Origin: JABDIP01 sp965227455
GTDB lineage: Bacteria > Pseudomonadota > Alphaproteobacteria > DSM-16000 > Inquilinaceae
Direction of reading: 5' to 3'
DNA: 64,000 nt
Assembly: GCA_965227455.1 (NCBI GenBank)
Contig: OZ245752.1
Coordinates: forward strand, 4,898,001-4,962,000
The notes under the pieces are model-generated. The model ran no database searches and was not told where the DNA came from. It saw only the letters and a program-made list of their open reading frames with translations. Below, piece by piece: positions 25,339 to 33,116 of the stretch (position 1 is the stretch's first letter; every line of letters starts with the position of its first letter). The position numbers were made by a program, and so were the translations under genes.

Positions 25339-25944
25339 TCAGAACCGCCGGGCCGAGCGGAATTCCCATACCGTCACCACGCCGTCGCCGTCATGATCGG
25401 AGGCGACGAATCTGTCCTCCCCGGCGGCCATCCACTCGCGCTGGGTGACGCTGTCGTCCCCGTCCCCGTCCATCTCGGCAAAATTGGCGGCCTTGCGCGC
25501 CAATGCCTGTTCGCGGAGGCGCCCGCGGCCGTCGGTCATCATCGGGCCGGGGCCGAAGCTCACGGCGAGATATTCCTCGCGGGTCAGGGCGCCGTCCTCG
25601 TCGGCGTCCATCGTCACGAAGACCTCCTCATGATTGGCGGCCGCCTCGGCGTCGGAGATCGTGCCGTCGCTGTCGGCATCGATGATCGCGAAGCGATAGA
25701 AGGCGCCGCCCATGCCGCCGGGCCGGGTCGCCTGCGGGGACCACATCATCCAGCCCTGCGGTCCGCCTTGGCCGCTCCAGGCCGGTCCCATCGGCGTCAT
25801 CATCCAGTTCCCGCCCTGTCCCATCATCCAATTCGGCCCGAACTGTCCGGGCCATGGTGTGTCCGCGGTCTGTGCCGAGGCGGACGCCGCCGCCGCAACG
25901 CCGAGGCCGATGCCGGCCAGCATGGCCAGCAGTTTCTTCGTCAT
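25339..25944 (-). CDS. Secreted EF-hand protein with Met/Trp-rich segment
   Basis: 201 residues. A signal peptide ends near ASASAQTA. A segment rich in Met, Trp, Gly and Pro follows (NWMMGQGGNWMMTPMGP, then WMMWSP). Four EF-hand-like loops then occur: DADSDGTISDAE, DADEDGALTREE, DGDGDDSVTQRE and DHDGDGVVTVWE. It should be periplasmic and bind Ca2+, while the Met pairs could bind Cu(I). GAGGAG lies eight bases before ATG 25944. It is the last gene of the copper-linked minus-strand cluster. Confidence 0.82.
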   Translation of the reverse strand: MTKKLLAMLAGIGLGVAAAASASAQTADTPWPGQFGPNWMMGQGGNWMMTPMGPAWSGQGGPQGWMMWSPQATRPGGMGGAFYRFAIIDADSDGTISDAEAAANHEEVFVTMDADEDGALTREEYLAVSFGPGPMMTDGRGRLREQALARKAANFAEMDGDGDDSVTQREWMAAGEDRFVASDHDGDGVVTVWEFRSARRF

Positions 25945-26065
25945 CTTGTGTACTCCTCGCGCCAGGTTGGGCATCGCATGCCAATGCGCGAGAGTCTTGT
26001 GCTAGGGCGCAACCGTGCATTGACGCAGATCATCGGACCGCCTAATGGAAGCCGCCGCGGGCTGG

Positions 26066-26203
26066 TCAGCCGGCAGCGTCCTCAACGATGTCCAGGATCA
26101 CGCCGGTCGCGACCAGGATCAGCGACACGCCGGTGCCACCGCGCAACCGCTCGTAGCGCCGCTCTCGCCTCGGCAGCCGGACGATCGGAATGCGACGCTT
26201 CAC
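26066..26203 (-). CDS. 45-residue basic membrane peptide in the copper cluster
   Basis: A short frame with GTG start preceded by a strong ggaggagg site seven bases upstream. The peptide begins with VKRRIPIVRLPRRERRYERL, a highly basic cytoplasmic part. A hydrophobic helix GVSLILVATGVILDIV follows and the end is EDAAG. It should be a single-pass inner-membrane peptide. It lies between the cytochrome c and EF-hand genes on the same strand. No family is known to me. It is too short for routine gene calls and could be missed in annotation. Confidence 0.55.
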   Translation of the reverse strand: MKRRIPIVRLPRRERRYERLRGGTGVSLILVATGVILDIVEDAAG

Positions 26204-26321
26204 GTGCGGCCTCCTCCGCAAACACTGCGTCGCTTGCCAATCGACGGCATCAAACGGCGGTGCGGGGCTATGGGGCGGACGTGGCGGGCTCTTGTCCGCC
26301 GGTGATCGGCGTGCAACGGGG

Positions 26322-26795
26322 TCATTCCGCCCGCTCGGAAAGCCGCCGCTGCCGGTCTTGTATGGATTGCGGCCATCGGCTGCGGATGAAGGCCAGGACG
26401 GCGGCGATCTGACGGTCGTTCAAACGATCCTCGAAGGCTGGCATGTTGCTCTGGAATCCCGCGGGGGCCAGCCGCTGGCCGCCATATTTTGTGATCTCGA
26501 AGAGCTGTTGGTCGGGGTGGTGCCAGGTGTGGCCGGTCTCATCATGGGGCGGCGCCGGCAGTCCGCCGGTGGGAAGCCGGGACCGCCAGTTGGGCTGGCC
26601 TTCGAGATTGGCGCCGTGGCAGGAGGCGCAATACTCGGCATAAATGGGCGCGCCCTCGGCGACCAGAATCGTCTCCGATGGCAGGGCCTGCGGGGTATCG
26701 CTGAGCATGGGAAAGAGGAGATAGGCGACGATGCCGGACGCCGCCACGGAGGACAGCCACACAATCGGCCGGCGCAGGACCTCCCGGACGGTCAC
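26322..26795 (-). CDS. Membrane-anchored cytochrome c
   Basis: 157 residues from a GTG whose first bases overlap the cueR stop (GTGA). A membrane anchor (about 12-32) is followed by a class-I cytochrome domain: APIYAEYCASCHGANLEGQP with the CASCH heme site, WHHPDQQLFEITKYG, and the Met ligand in QSNMPAFEDRLNDRQIAAVL. This type often appears with copper-resistance genes. It is translationally coupled to cueR and so probably copper-induced. Confidence 0.85.
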   Translation of the reverse strand: MTVREVLRRPIVWLSSVAASGIVAYLLFPMLSDTPQALPSETILVAEGAPIYAEYCASCHGANLEGQPNWRSRLPTGGLPAPPHDETGHTWHHPDQQLFEITKYGGQRLAPAGFQSNMPAFEDRLNDRQIAAVLAFIRSRWPQSIQDRQRRLSERAE

Positions 26796-27193
26796 GTGCT
26801 CCCGGCTCCCCCCGCCAGATCGTCGAGGATCGGACAGTCTGGGCGGTCGTCGCCATGGCAGCGTTCGATCAGATGGGTCAGAGCGTCGCGCATGCTGTGC
26901 AGTTCGTGGATCTTGCGGTCGATCTCGTCCACTCTGTGCTGGGCCAGCGCCTTGACGTCGGCGCTGGCGCGCTCGCGATCCTGGTACAGGGAAATCAGGT
27001 TGCGGCAATCCGCGACGCTGAAGCCCAGGCCTCGTGCCCGCTTCAGAAACCGAAGCATCTGCACGTCCCGGTCGTCATAGTCGCGATAGCCATTGCCCTG
27101 ACGCGATGCCGGCCGCACAAGGCCGATATCCTCGTAATAGCGGATCGTCTTGGGCGGCAGACCGGACCGGTCGGCGACATCACTGATCTTCAT
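26792..27193 (-). CDS. cueR: CueR-type Cu(I)-responsive MerR regulator
   Basis: 133 residues. N-terminal MerR helix-turn-helix (MKISDVADRSGLPPKTIRYY), a long dimerisation helix, and the metal loop CHGDDRPDC, a C-X7-C arrangement as in CueR. It activates promoters with a 19-bp spacer by twisting them. Two such promoters are seen at 31499-31529 and 27658-27688. Gene order SHOCT, cueR, cytochrome c suggests one transcript. Confidence 0.88.
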   Translation of the reverse strand: MKISDVADRSGLPPKTIRYYEDIGLVRPASRQGNGYRDYDDRDVQMLRFLKRARGLGFSVADCRNLISLYQDRERASADVKALAQHRVDEIDRKIHELHSMRDALTHLIERCHGDDRPDCPILDDLAGGAGST

Positions 27194-27236
27194 TCCACAT
27201 TTTCCCTCGTCAGCCGGGTCGCCCCTGAAAGTCGCG

Positions 27237-27569
27237 CTAGTCGCCAAGCAACCGGCGCCGCTCCTCATACTCGTCCTTGTCGATCTCGCCCCGTGCGAAG
27301 CGTTGTTTCAGGATGTCGAGCGGCGCTGGACCTGGCGCCGGGCCGTGGCTGCCATGGCCAACGCTGCGTGCAACGATCACGACCGCCGCGACGATCCCGG
27401 CAATCACCAGCAGCATCATCAGCGGTCCGAAGATCCAGCCGGCCCAACCGTTGCCCCACATCATGTGCGGACCGTAACCCTGATAGCCTTCGACCGGATC
27501 GGCGAGCGCCGTGACCGACAACAGCAAAGCCGCCGGAAACGCCAGTGTCGCCCAGTTTTTGCCTTGCAT
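27237..27569 (-). CDS. Membrane protein with C-terminal SHOCT domain
   Basis: 110 residues. It has a signal or first helix (about 5-22), a Met/Trp-rich segment (GPHMMWGNGWAGWIFGPLMM), a membrane helix (about 50-70) and a C-terminal SHOCT motif (LDILKQRFARGEIDKDEYEE). SHOCT proteins are small membrane or lipid-linked proteins, often near stress and metal genes. It is the first gene after the internal CueR-like promoter, 43 bases before cueR. Confidence 0.8.
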   Translation of the reverse strand: MQGKNWATLAFPAALLLSVTALADPVEGYQGYGPHMMWGNGWAGWIFGPLMMLLVIAGIVAAVVIVARSVGHGSHGPAPGPAPLDILKQRFARGEIDKDEYEERRRLLGD

Positions 27570-27657
27570 CTTGCTGTTCCCCCTCTTCTGGCCGTTGTGG
27601 CCGCCGGGCGGCGCCGCGATGGTCGTCGTCGTGGCCACGGGGACAGTGCCAGTCTTC

Positions 27658-27688
27658 GATATAGCAACCTTCCAGCTACTAGCAACAA
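27658..27688 (-). promoter_or_regulatory. Possible CueR-controlled promoter for SHOCT-cueR-cytochrome c
   Basis: On the minus strand ttgttg and tatatc are separated by 19 bases that contain ctggaaggt, a CueR half-site. The other half-site is degenerate. The 19-bp spacer equals that of the better site upstream of copA. Transcription would reach the SHOCT gene about 80 bases on. Confidence 0.4.
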
Positions 27689-27740
27689 GTGTCGCGTTCA
27701 GAAATGCGGCGCTCGCCCGACGGGGCCGCCTGAGCCGATT

Positions 27741-28307
27741 TCAGTGGTGACCACCGTGGCCAGCGTGGGGTCGGTCGGGCCGATATCCGCGCAACGCGGC
27801 ATATGCCTCGATCTGGGCCGGGCTCAGTAGTGCCCGCATGGCGATGTGGGTCCGCAGATGTACGAAGCGAAGCTGTCCATTGAGCCTGCCGATCGCCACG
27901 GCCAAGGCCCCGACTTCATCCGTCCGGGCCGTCGCCTCTGCGAACCGGGCATCCAGTTCGGCCTCTTGCGCGACGATGGCGTCACCGAGGGCCGCCGCCT
28001 CGCCTTGCATGGCGTCGAACAGCGCTTGCGTCTGCGAAACCTGCTCGGGTGTCAGGCCCAAGGGCTCCGCAAGGTCGAGGACGTGTCGCGGGCCGGGATA
28101 GCCGTTGAGTTCGGCGGCCAGCGCCAGGGACATGCCGCGGCCGCGGCGGTAATCGTCGATCTGGGCCGGCGAAAGCGCCTTGATTTCGCGCCGTTCGAAG
28201 CCGGCATAGGGCTGGGGGTCCGCGACATCCTGCGCGGCGGCAAGGGGTGCGACTACGAGGACCGCCGATGCGGCCGCCAGGATCGCCTTTGTCGAGATCG
28301 TCGTCAT
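27741..28307 (-). CDS. Spy/CpxP-like periplasmic helical protein
   Basis: 188 residues from ATG 28307; ATG 28334 in frame is an alternative. It has a Sec signal (MTTISTKAILAAASAVLVVA given in part) ending near AAAQDV. A helical body contains LSPAQIDDYRRGRGMSLA, LGLTPEQVSQTQALFDAM and LLSPAQIEAYAALRGY, and the tail is His-rich (HAGHGGHH). The LTPEQ and LSPAQ turns are those of LTxxQ-family periplasmic chaperones and metal-resistance proteins such as CnrX/CpxP. It has no Cys. It is coupled to the Crp/Fnr gene upstream. Confidence 0.7.
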   Translation of the reverse strand: MTTISTKAILAAASAVLVVAPLAAAQDVADPQPYAGFERREIKALSPAQIDDYRRGRGMSLALAAELNGYPGPRHVLDLAEPLGLTPEQVSQTQALFDAMQGEAAALGDAIVAQEAELDARFAEATARTDEVGALAVAIGRLNGQLRFVHLRTHIAMRALLSPAQIEAYAALRGYRPDRPHAGHGGHH

Positions 28308-28323
28308 GACCGCCGGTATCGCA

Positions 28324-28962
28324 TCAATGGCCATCGCTGCGCATGATTCGGATCATGCCGGGCATGCGGCGGATGGCTCCGTCGCGCTCCAGTGCCGCCA
28401 GGGTCCGATATAGGGCCTCCGGCGTCAGCCCGAGAGCGTCGGCCATGTGCCTCAGCGGTCCGCGGGTGGCGACCCGCCGGTCCGGATCGGCGGCCAGGGC
28501 GAGGTGGTGCCAGACCCGCTGGCGTGCCGAGCGGATGTTGCGTAGTTCGAGCCGTGTGCGTAGTTCGATGACCTGGGCGGCAAGCGCCGCCATAACCGCA
28601 CGCGCCGCGTCGGGCCGGCTGGACAGGGCATCCAGGATCGTTTGACGGGAGAAGACTTCCATGCGGCTGGGCCTATCGGCGACGGCCTCACAGTGATAGC
28701 GGTCGGCGAACAGGGATGCCGTCGCCAACAGCGCGCCGGCGCTGGCCGTCTGCAGGGTCAGCTTGACCCCCTCCACCGTATGGCGCTGCAGCCGGACGCG
28801 GCCCTCGACGACGACGAAGACCTCGCGGACGGCGTCGCCCTGGCGGAACAGCACCGACTTCGCGTCCAGCGTGCGGAATGCCGTTGCCGGAACCAGGTCC
28901 CGCAGCAGCGCGCCGGGTTCCGGCCTGTCCGGCAGATCGGTGCTGTCCTTGCTGCTATCCAT
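28324..28962 (-). CDS. Crp/Fnr-family transcriptional regulator
   Basis: 212 residues. Cyclic-nucleotide-type beta-roll domain (about 25-130: VLFRQGDAVREVFVVVEGRV, GALLATASLFADRYHCEAVAD in part), a dimer helix, and a C-terminal winged helix (about 160-205: RGPLRHMADALGLTPEALYR). The Cys pattern of Fnr iron-sulfur proteins is absent, so it likely senses another signal. It overlaps or abuts the Spy-like gene. In similar clusters such regulators accompany metal or oxidative stress genes. Confidence 0.82.
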   Translation of the reverse strand: MDSSKDSTDLPDRPEPGALLRDLVPATAFRTLDAKSVLFRQGDAVREVFVVVEGRVRLQRHTVEGVKLTLQTASAGALLATASLFADRYHCEAVADRPSRMEVFSRQTILDALSSRPDAARAVMAALAAQVIELRTRLELRNIRSARQRVWHHLALAADPDRRVATRGPLRHMADALGLTPEALYRTLAALERDGAIRRMPGMIRIMRSDGH

Positions 28963-29111
28963 GTCGGTATGGGCCGCGGCGCCATTGCGTCCAAAGCCGC
29001 GGGATGCCGGCGGTCGCCGCCGCGAAATGAAATCGATCCTGTCGGCGGTTCGGCGTCATGATGGTTTCGGGCGCCGGTCGGGTGCGGGCAAGGTGCCTTC
29101 CTGTCAGGCGG

Positions 29112-31439
29112 CTAGAGATTAACCCGGCGCAGCCTGAGCGCGTTGCCGATCACCGAGACCGAGCTCAGGCTCATGGCGGCGGCGGCGATCATCGGGCTCA
29201 GCAGCAGGCCGGTCAGCGGGTACAGCACCCCGGCGGCGACCGGCACGCCGACGGAATTGTAGACGAAGGCCAGGAACAGGTTCTGGCGGATATTGCGCAT
29301 GACGGCACGGCTCAGCCGCCGGGCCCGCAGGATCGCGTTCAGGTCGCCTTTCACCAGGGTCAGCCCGGCGCTCTCCACCGCCACGTCGGCGCCGGTCCCC
29401 ATGGCGATGCCCACATCGGCCTGGGCCAGGGCCGGTGCGTCGTTGATGCCGTCACCGGCCATGGCGACCTTGGCGCCGGCGGCCTGCAGCCGCGCGACCG
29501 TCCGGGCCTTGTCGGCCGGCAGCACACCGGCCTCGACCTCGTCGATGCCCAGCCGGCCGGCCACCGCCTCGGCCGTAGCGGGCGCGTCGCCGGTGACCAT
29601 GACGATGCGCAGGCCGTCGGCGCGCAGGGCGGTGATCGCCTCCGGCGTGGTCGGCTTGATCGGGTCGGCGACCGCGATCAGACCTGCGATGCTGCCGTCG
29701 ACGGCCACGAACATCACCGTCGCGCCGTCCGCGCGCAGGGCCTCGGCCCGCTCCGCCAGATCCCCGGCCGAGAGGCCCAGATGCTCCAGCATGGCGCCGT
29801 TGCCGAGCGCGACCGTGCGGCCCTCGACCTGTCCGGAAAGCCCTTTGCCGGGCTCGACCGAAACCGCATCCGGCGCGCCGGGTGCGAGCCCCTGCACCTG
29901 GGCGGCGCCGACGATGGCGGCCGCCAGCGGGTGCTCGCTGGCCCGCTCCAGCCCCGCGGCAAGACGCAGGATCGTGTCCTTGTCCTGGCCCTCCGCCGCT
30001 TCGACCGATCGAACCTCCGGCCGGCCCTCGGTCAGGGTGCCGGTCTTGTCGACCACCAGCGTGTCGATCTCCGCGAAACGCTCCAGCGCCTCGGCGTTCT
30101 TGATCAGGACGCCGGTCCCGGCACCGCGTCCGACACCGACCATGATCGACATCGGCGTGGCGAGGCCGAGCGCGCAGGGGCAGGCGATGATAAGGACCGA
30201 TACGGCGGCGATCAGCGCGAAGGCCAGCGCCGGTTCCGGCCCGACAAGCGCCCAGGCGATGAAGGCGATCACCGCGACCGCGATCACCGCCGGCACGAAC
30301 CAGCCGGCGACCCGGTCGGCCAGCCCCTGGATCGGGGCGCGGCTGCGCTGCGCCTCGGCGACCATCTGGACAATGCGCGCCAGCATGGTGTCGGCGCCCA
30401 CATGCTCGGCCCGGAACACGAAGCTGCCGGGGCCGTTCAGCGTGCCGCCGGTGACCGTGGCGCCGGCGGTCTTCTCCACCGGGATCGGCTCGCCGGTGAG
30501 CATCGACTCGTCGACGGCGCCGGCCCCTTCGGCGACCGTGCCATCGACCGGGATCTTTTCGCCTGGCCGGACACGTAGCAAATCGCCGACCTGCACGGCT
30601 TCCAGAGGTACGTCCTCGTCGCTGCCATCGGCAGTGATCCGCCGCGCCGTCTTCGGCGCCAGGTCGAGCAGGGCGCGGATGGCGCTGCCGGTGCGCTCCC
30701 GCGCCCGCAGCTCCAGGACCTGGCCCAGCAGGACCAGGACGGTGATCACGGCCGCGGACTCGAAATAGACCGCCACCGAGCCGTCATGGCCGCGGAAGGC
30801 GAGCGGGAACAGCCCCGGCGCCGCGGTCGCCACAAGGCTGTAGCCATAGGCGGTGCCGGTGCCGATGGCGATCAGGGTGAACATGTTCAGATTGCCGGTC
30901 AGGACCGAGTTCCAGCCGCGCTCGAAGAACGGCCGACCGGCCCAGGCCACCACCGGCGTCACCAGGGCAAGCTGCAGCCAGGGGCTGATGGCCGGCGAAA
31001 CGAGGCGCTCCACCGGCAGTCCGAACAGATGCGACGCCATCTCCAGGATCAGCACCGGCAGGGTCAGGGCGCCGCCGATCCAGAAGCGCCGGGTCATGTC
31101 GATCAGCTCTTCGTTCGGCAGATCCGGGTCGGGAATGCCCATGGGCTCCAGCGCCATGCCGCATTTCGGGCACGTGCCCGGCCCCTCCCGCACGATCTCC
31201 GGATGCATCGGGCAGGTGTAGAGGGTGCCTTCCGGGACCGGTTCGGCCGGCGGCGGTGTGCCGTCGCGATAGGCGGCGGGTGCCGCGAGGAACTTTTCCC
31301 GGCAGCCGGCACAGCAGAAATGGAACGTCTCGCCCTCGAACTCCGCGCTGTGCCCGGACGTCGCGGGGTCTACGGACATGCCGCAGACCGGGTCCCTGGC
31401 GGGTTCGGTGCCAGGACTGGCTTGTGGCTGGGCGGTCAT
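29112..31439 (-). CDS. copA: Copper-exporting P1B-type ATPase
   Basis: 775 residues. The N-terminus carries a YHS domain (DPVCGMSVDP ... CCAGCREKF) and a heavy-metal-binding segment (YTCPMHPEIV ... CPKCGMALEP) instead of the CxxC HMA domain. The P-type core has TGEPIPVEK, the membrane CPC site in IIACPCALGLATP, DKTGTLTEG with the phosphorylated Asp, SEHPLA and GDGINDAPAL. Helices 7 and 8 carry YNSVGVPVAAG and MSLSS, the Cu(I) (P1B-1) signature. It pumps Cu(I) to the periplasm. A CueR promoter lies upstream. Confidence 0.92.
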   Translation of the reverse strand: MTAQPQASPGTEPARDPVCGMSVDPATSGHSAEFEGETFHFCCAGCREKFLAAPAAYRDGTPPPAEPVPEGTLYTCPMHPEIVREGPGTCPKCGMALEPMGIPDPDLPNEELIDMTRRFWIGGALTLPVLILEMASHLFGLPVERLVSPAISPWLQLALVTPVVAWAGRPFFERGWNSVLTGNLNMFTLIAIGTGTAYGYSLVATAAPGLFPLAFRGHDGSVAVYFESAAVITVLVLLGQVLELRARERTGSAIRALLDLAPKTARRITADGSDEDVPLEAVQVGDLLRVRPGEKIPVDGTVAEGAGAVDESMLTGEPIPVEKTAGATVTGGTLNGPGSFVFRAEHVGADTMLARIVQMVAEAQRSRAPIQGLADRVAGWFVPAVIAVAVIAFIAWALVGPEPALAFALIAAVSVLIIACPCALGLATPMSIMVGVGRGAGTGVLIKNAEALERFAEIDTLVVDKTGTLTEGRPEVRSVEAAEGQDKDTILRLAAGLERASEHPLAAAIVGAAQVQGLAPGAPDAVSVEPGKGLSGQVEGRTVALGNGAMLEHLGLSAGDLAERAEALRADGATVMFVAVDGSIAGLIAVADPIKPTTPEAITALRADGLRIVMVTGDAPATAEAVAGRLGIDEVEAGVLPADKARTVARLQAAGAKVAMAGDGINDAPALAQADVGIAMGTGADVAVESAGLTLVKGDLNAILRARRLSRAVMRNIRQNLFLAFVYNSVGVPVAAGVLYPLTGLLLSPMIAAAAMSLSSVSVIGNALRLRRVNL

Positions 31440-31498
31440 GGCGCGCCGCTCTCCCAAATGGAAGCTCTTGGCCCGGGCATGCCCGGGCCGTCCACCCC

Positions 31499-31529
31499 TA
31501 GATAAGGTTTCCAGTCACTGGAAGGTCAA
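31499..31529 (-). promoter_or_regulatory. CueR-type promoter of copA
   Basis: On the minus strand ttgacc and tatcta are separated by exactly 19 bases carrying the dyad ttccagtgactggaa. This overlong spacer with a central palindrome is the hallmark of MerR/CueR-activated promoters. The -10 element is about 60 bases before the copA start. Confidence 0.75.
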
Positions 31530-31560
31530 TGGGTGGCTGCTCGCAACCATCCAACGGTGT

Positions 31561-31634
31561 CATTCCCGCGAAGGCGGGAATCTCGATGGGACCTAGTATT
31601 GGCGTCGCGAGGTTCCCGCTTTCGCGGGAACGAC
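31561..31634. repeat. Family C paired hairpins, copy 2
   Basis: Two hairpins, attcccgcg-aaggcgggaat (31562-31581) and ttcccgctttcgcgggaa (31612-31630), lie head to head. The same unit is inside the composite repeat at 16614-16698. These resemble REP-like elements of proteobacteria. It lies between copA's promoter and the GNAT gene end. Confidence 0.75.
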
Positions 31635-31667
31635 GAAGGCGAGTGTGGTGGTGACGGTCTGGCCGTC

Positions 31668-32192
31668 CTAGCCCTCGGACCGCTCGATCGCCTGGGCGAG
31701 GTTGGCCCAGGCATAGCCGCGTTCCGGCAGGGTGACGCCCCACAGGGTCTCGTCGCGCACCGCGGCCCATTTGCCGCCCATGGCCTCGTAGAAGAACCGC
31801 GCCGGATTGTCGGCCAGCACCCAGAGCATGGCCGAGTCGATGCCGTCGCGCAGCAGGGATTCGAACAGGGCGATCAGCAGCTTGCTGCCGATGCCCCGTC
31901 CCTGGAAATCGGGAGCGACGTACAGCGTATAGACCTCGCCATCATAGGGCAGCCGGCCGTTGCGGGCGCGCCCGGCGCTGCCAAACCCGACCAGCCCGTA
32001 GCGGTTGTCCACCGCCACCTTGACCCGGTCCCGGGCCATATGCTGCCGCCATTGCGCCGCGTGCCGCACCTCCGACAGGCCCAGCAGCACATGGTCGGGC
32101 AGGAGGCCGGCATAGGCGTCGCGCCAGGTCTCGACGTGAATCTCGGCGATGGCGGCGGCGTCGCCCGGAATGGCGGTTCGCACGGTCAGCAT
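31668..32192 (-). CDS. GNAT-family N-acetyltransferase
   Basis: 174 residues, with the acetyl-CoA motif VAPDFQGRGIGSKLL and strands VYTLYV and MLWVLADNPARFFYEAMGG typical of GNAT enzymes acting on small molecules or protein N-termini. The substrate is unknown. It follows ubiG by nine bases on the same strand, so it is probably co-transcribed. Confidence 0.88.
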   Translation of the reverse strand: MLTVRTAIPGDAAAIAEIHVETWRDAYAGLLPDHVLLGLSEVRHAAQWRQHMARDRVKVAVDNRYGLVGFGSAGRARNGRLPYDGEVYTLYVAPDFQGRGIGSKLLIALFESLLRDGIDSAMLWVLADNPARFFYEAMGGKWAAVRDETLWGVTLPERGYAWANLAQAIERSEG

Positions 32193-32201
32193 GGCGTCGC
32201 G

Positions 32202-32972
32202 TCAGGCCTTGTGCCCGGCCAGCAGGTAGTTCACGTCCAGGTCGCGCTCGGACAGCGACCAAGCGCCGGAGAGCGGGTTGAAGACCATGCCGCGGGCCTC
32301 GTCGATCTCGATGCCCTGGCGGCGGAGGCCGGCGGCCAGCTCGCTGGGTCGGACGAATTTGCGCCAGTCATGGGTGCCGCGCGGCACCCAGCGCAGCAGG
32401 TATTCCGCGCCGACAATGGCGAGGCCGAAGCTCTTCGGCGTGCGGTTCAGGGTCGACATGATCAGCGCGCCGCCGGGGCGGACCAGCTTTGCGACCGCCG
32501 CCAGGAAGGCGTCGATATCGGCCACATGCTCGACGATCTCCAGGGCCAGCACCGCGTCGAAACTGGCGCCGTCCGCCGCCAGCGCCTCGGCGGTCGCCTG
32601 GCGGTATTCGATCTCCAGCCCCATCTGGGTGGCGTGCAGCCGGGCGATGGACACCGCCTCCTCGCCTGCATCCACGCCGGTGACCTTGGCGCCGAGCCGC
32701 GCCATCGGTTCGCACAGCAACCCGCCGCCGCAGCCGACATCGGCGATGGTGAGTCCCTCCAGCGGCGAGGCGCCGCCCACCGTGCGGCCGAAATGCCGGC
32801 ACAGCGCGTCGCGGATATAGCCGACCCGGGTCGGATTCATACGGTGCAGCGGCCGGAACTGGCCGTCGCTGTCCCACCATTCCGCCGCGACCGATTCGAA
32901 CCGGCTGATCTCGGCTTCGTCGATGCTGGCGTCATGATCGATTGCAGCAGCGGCGGTGCCCTTGGCTGGCAT
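32202..32972 (-). CDS. ubiG: Ubiquinone biosynthesis O-methyltransferase
   Basis: 256 residues. It methylates two hydroxyls during ubiquinone synthesis using SAM. Family signatures are AAEWWDSDGQFRPLHRMNP, the SAM motif IADVGCGGGLLCEPMARLGA, VTGVDAGEEAVSIARLH and the late GTHDWRKFVRPSELA. It is divergent from lysC, an arrangement common in alphaproteobacteria. Confidence 0.95.
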   Translation of the reverse strand: MPAKGTAAAAIDHDASIDEAEISRFESVAAEWWDSDGQFRPLHRMNPTRVGYIRDALCRHFGRTVGGASPLEGLTIADVGCGGGLLCEPMARLGAKVTGVDAGEEAVSIARLHATQMGLEIEYRQATAEALAADGASFDAVLALEIVEHVADIDAFLAAVAKLVRPGGALIMSTLNRTPKSFGLAIVGAEYLLRWVPRGTHDWRKFVRPSELAAGLRRQGIEIDEARGMVFNPLSGAWSLSERDLDVNYLLAGHKA

Positions 32973-33116
32973 GGCTCGTCTCGCGCTTCAGTTGCTTGAA
33001 ACCTTCGTTGAGAGTATGGATACGCCGCCTCGCCGCGGCAATGCGACAGTGTCGCCATGCCGTGCCGCGGGGCTTATTATTGCCGGAAATCCAGGGCTTA
33101 GGGATCGGTTACGTCC

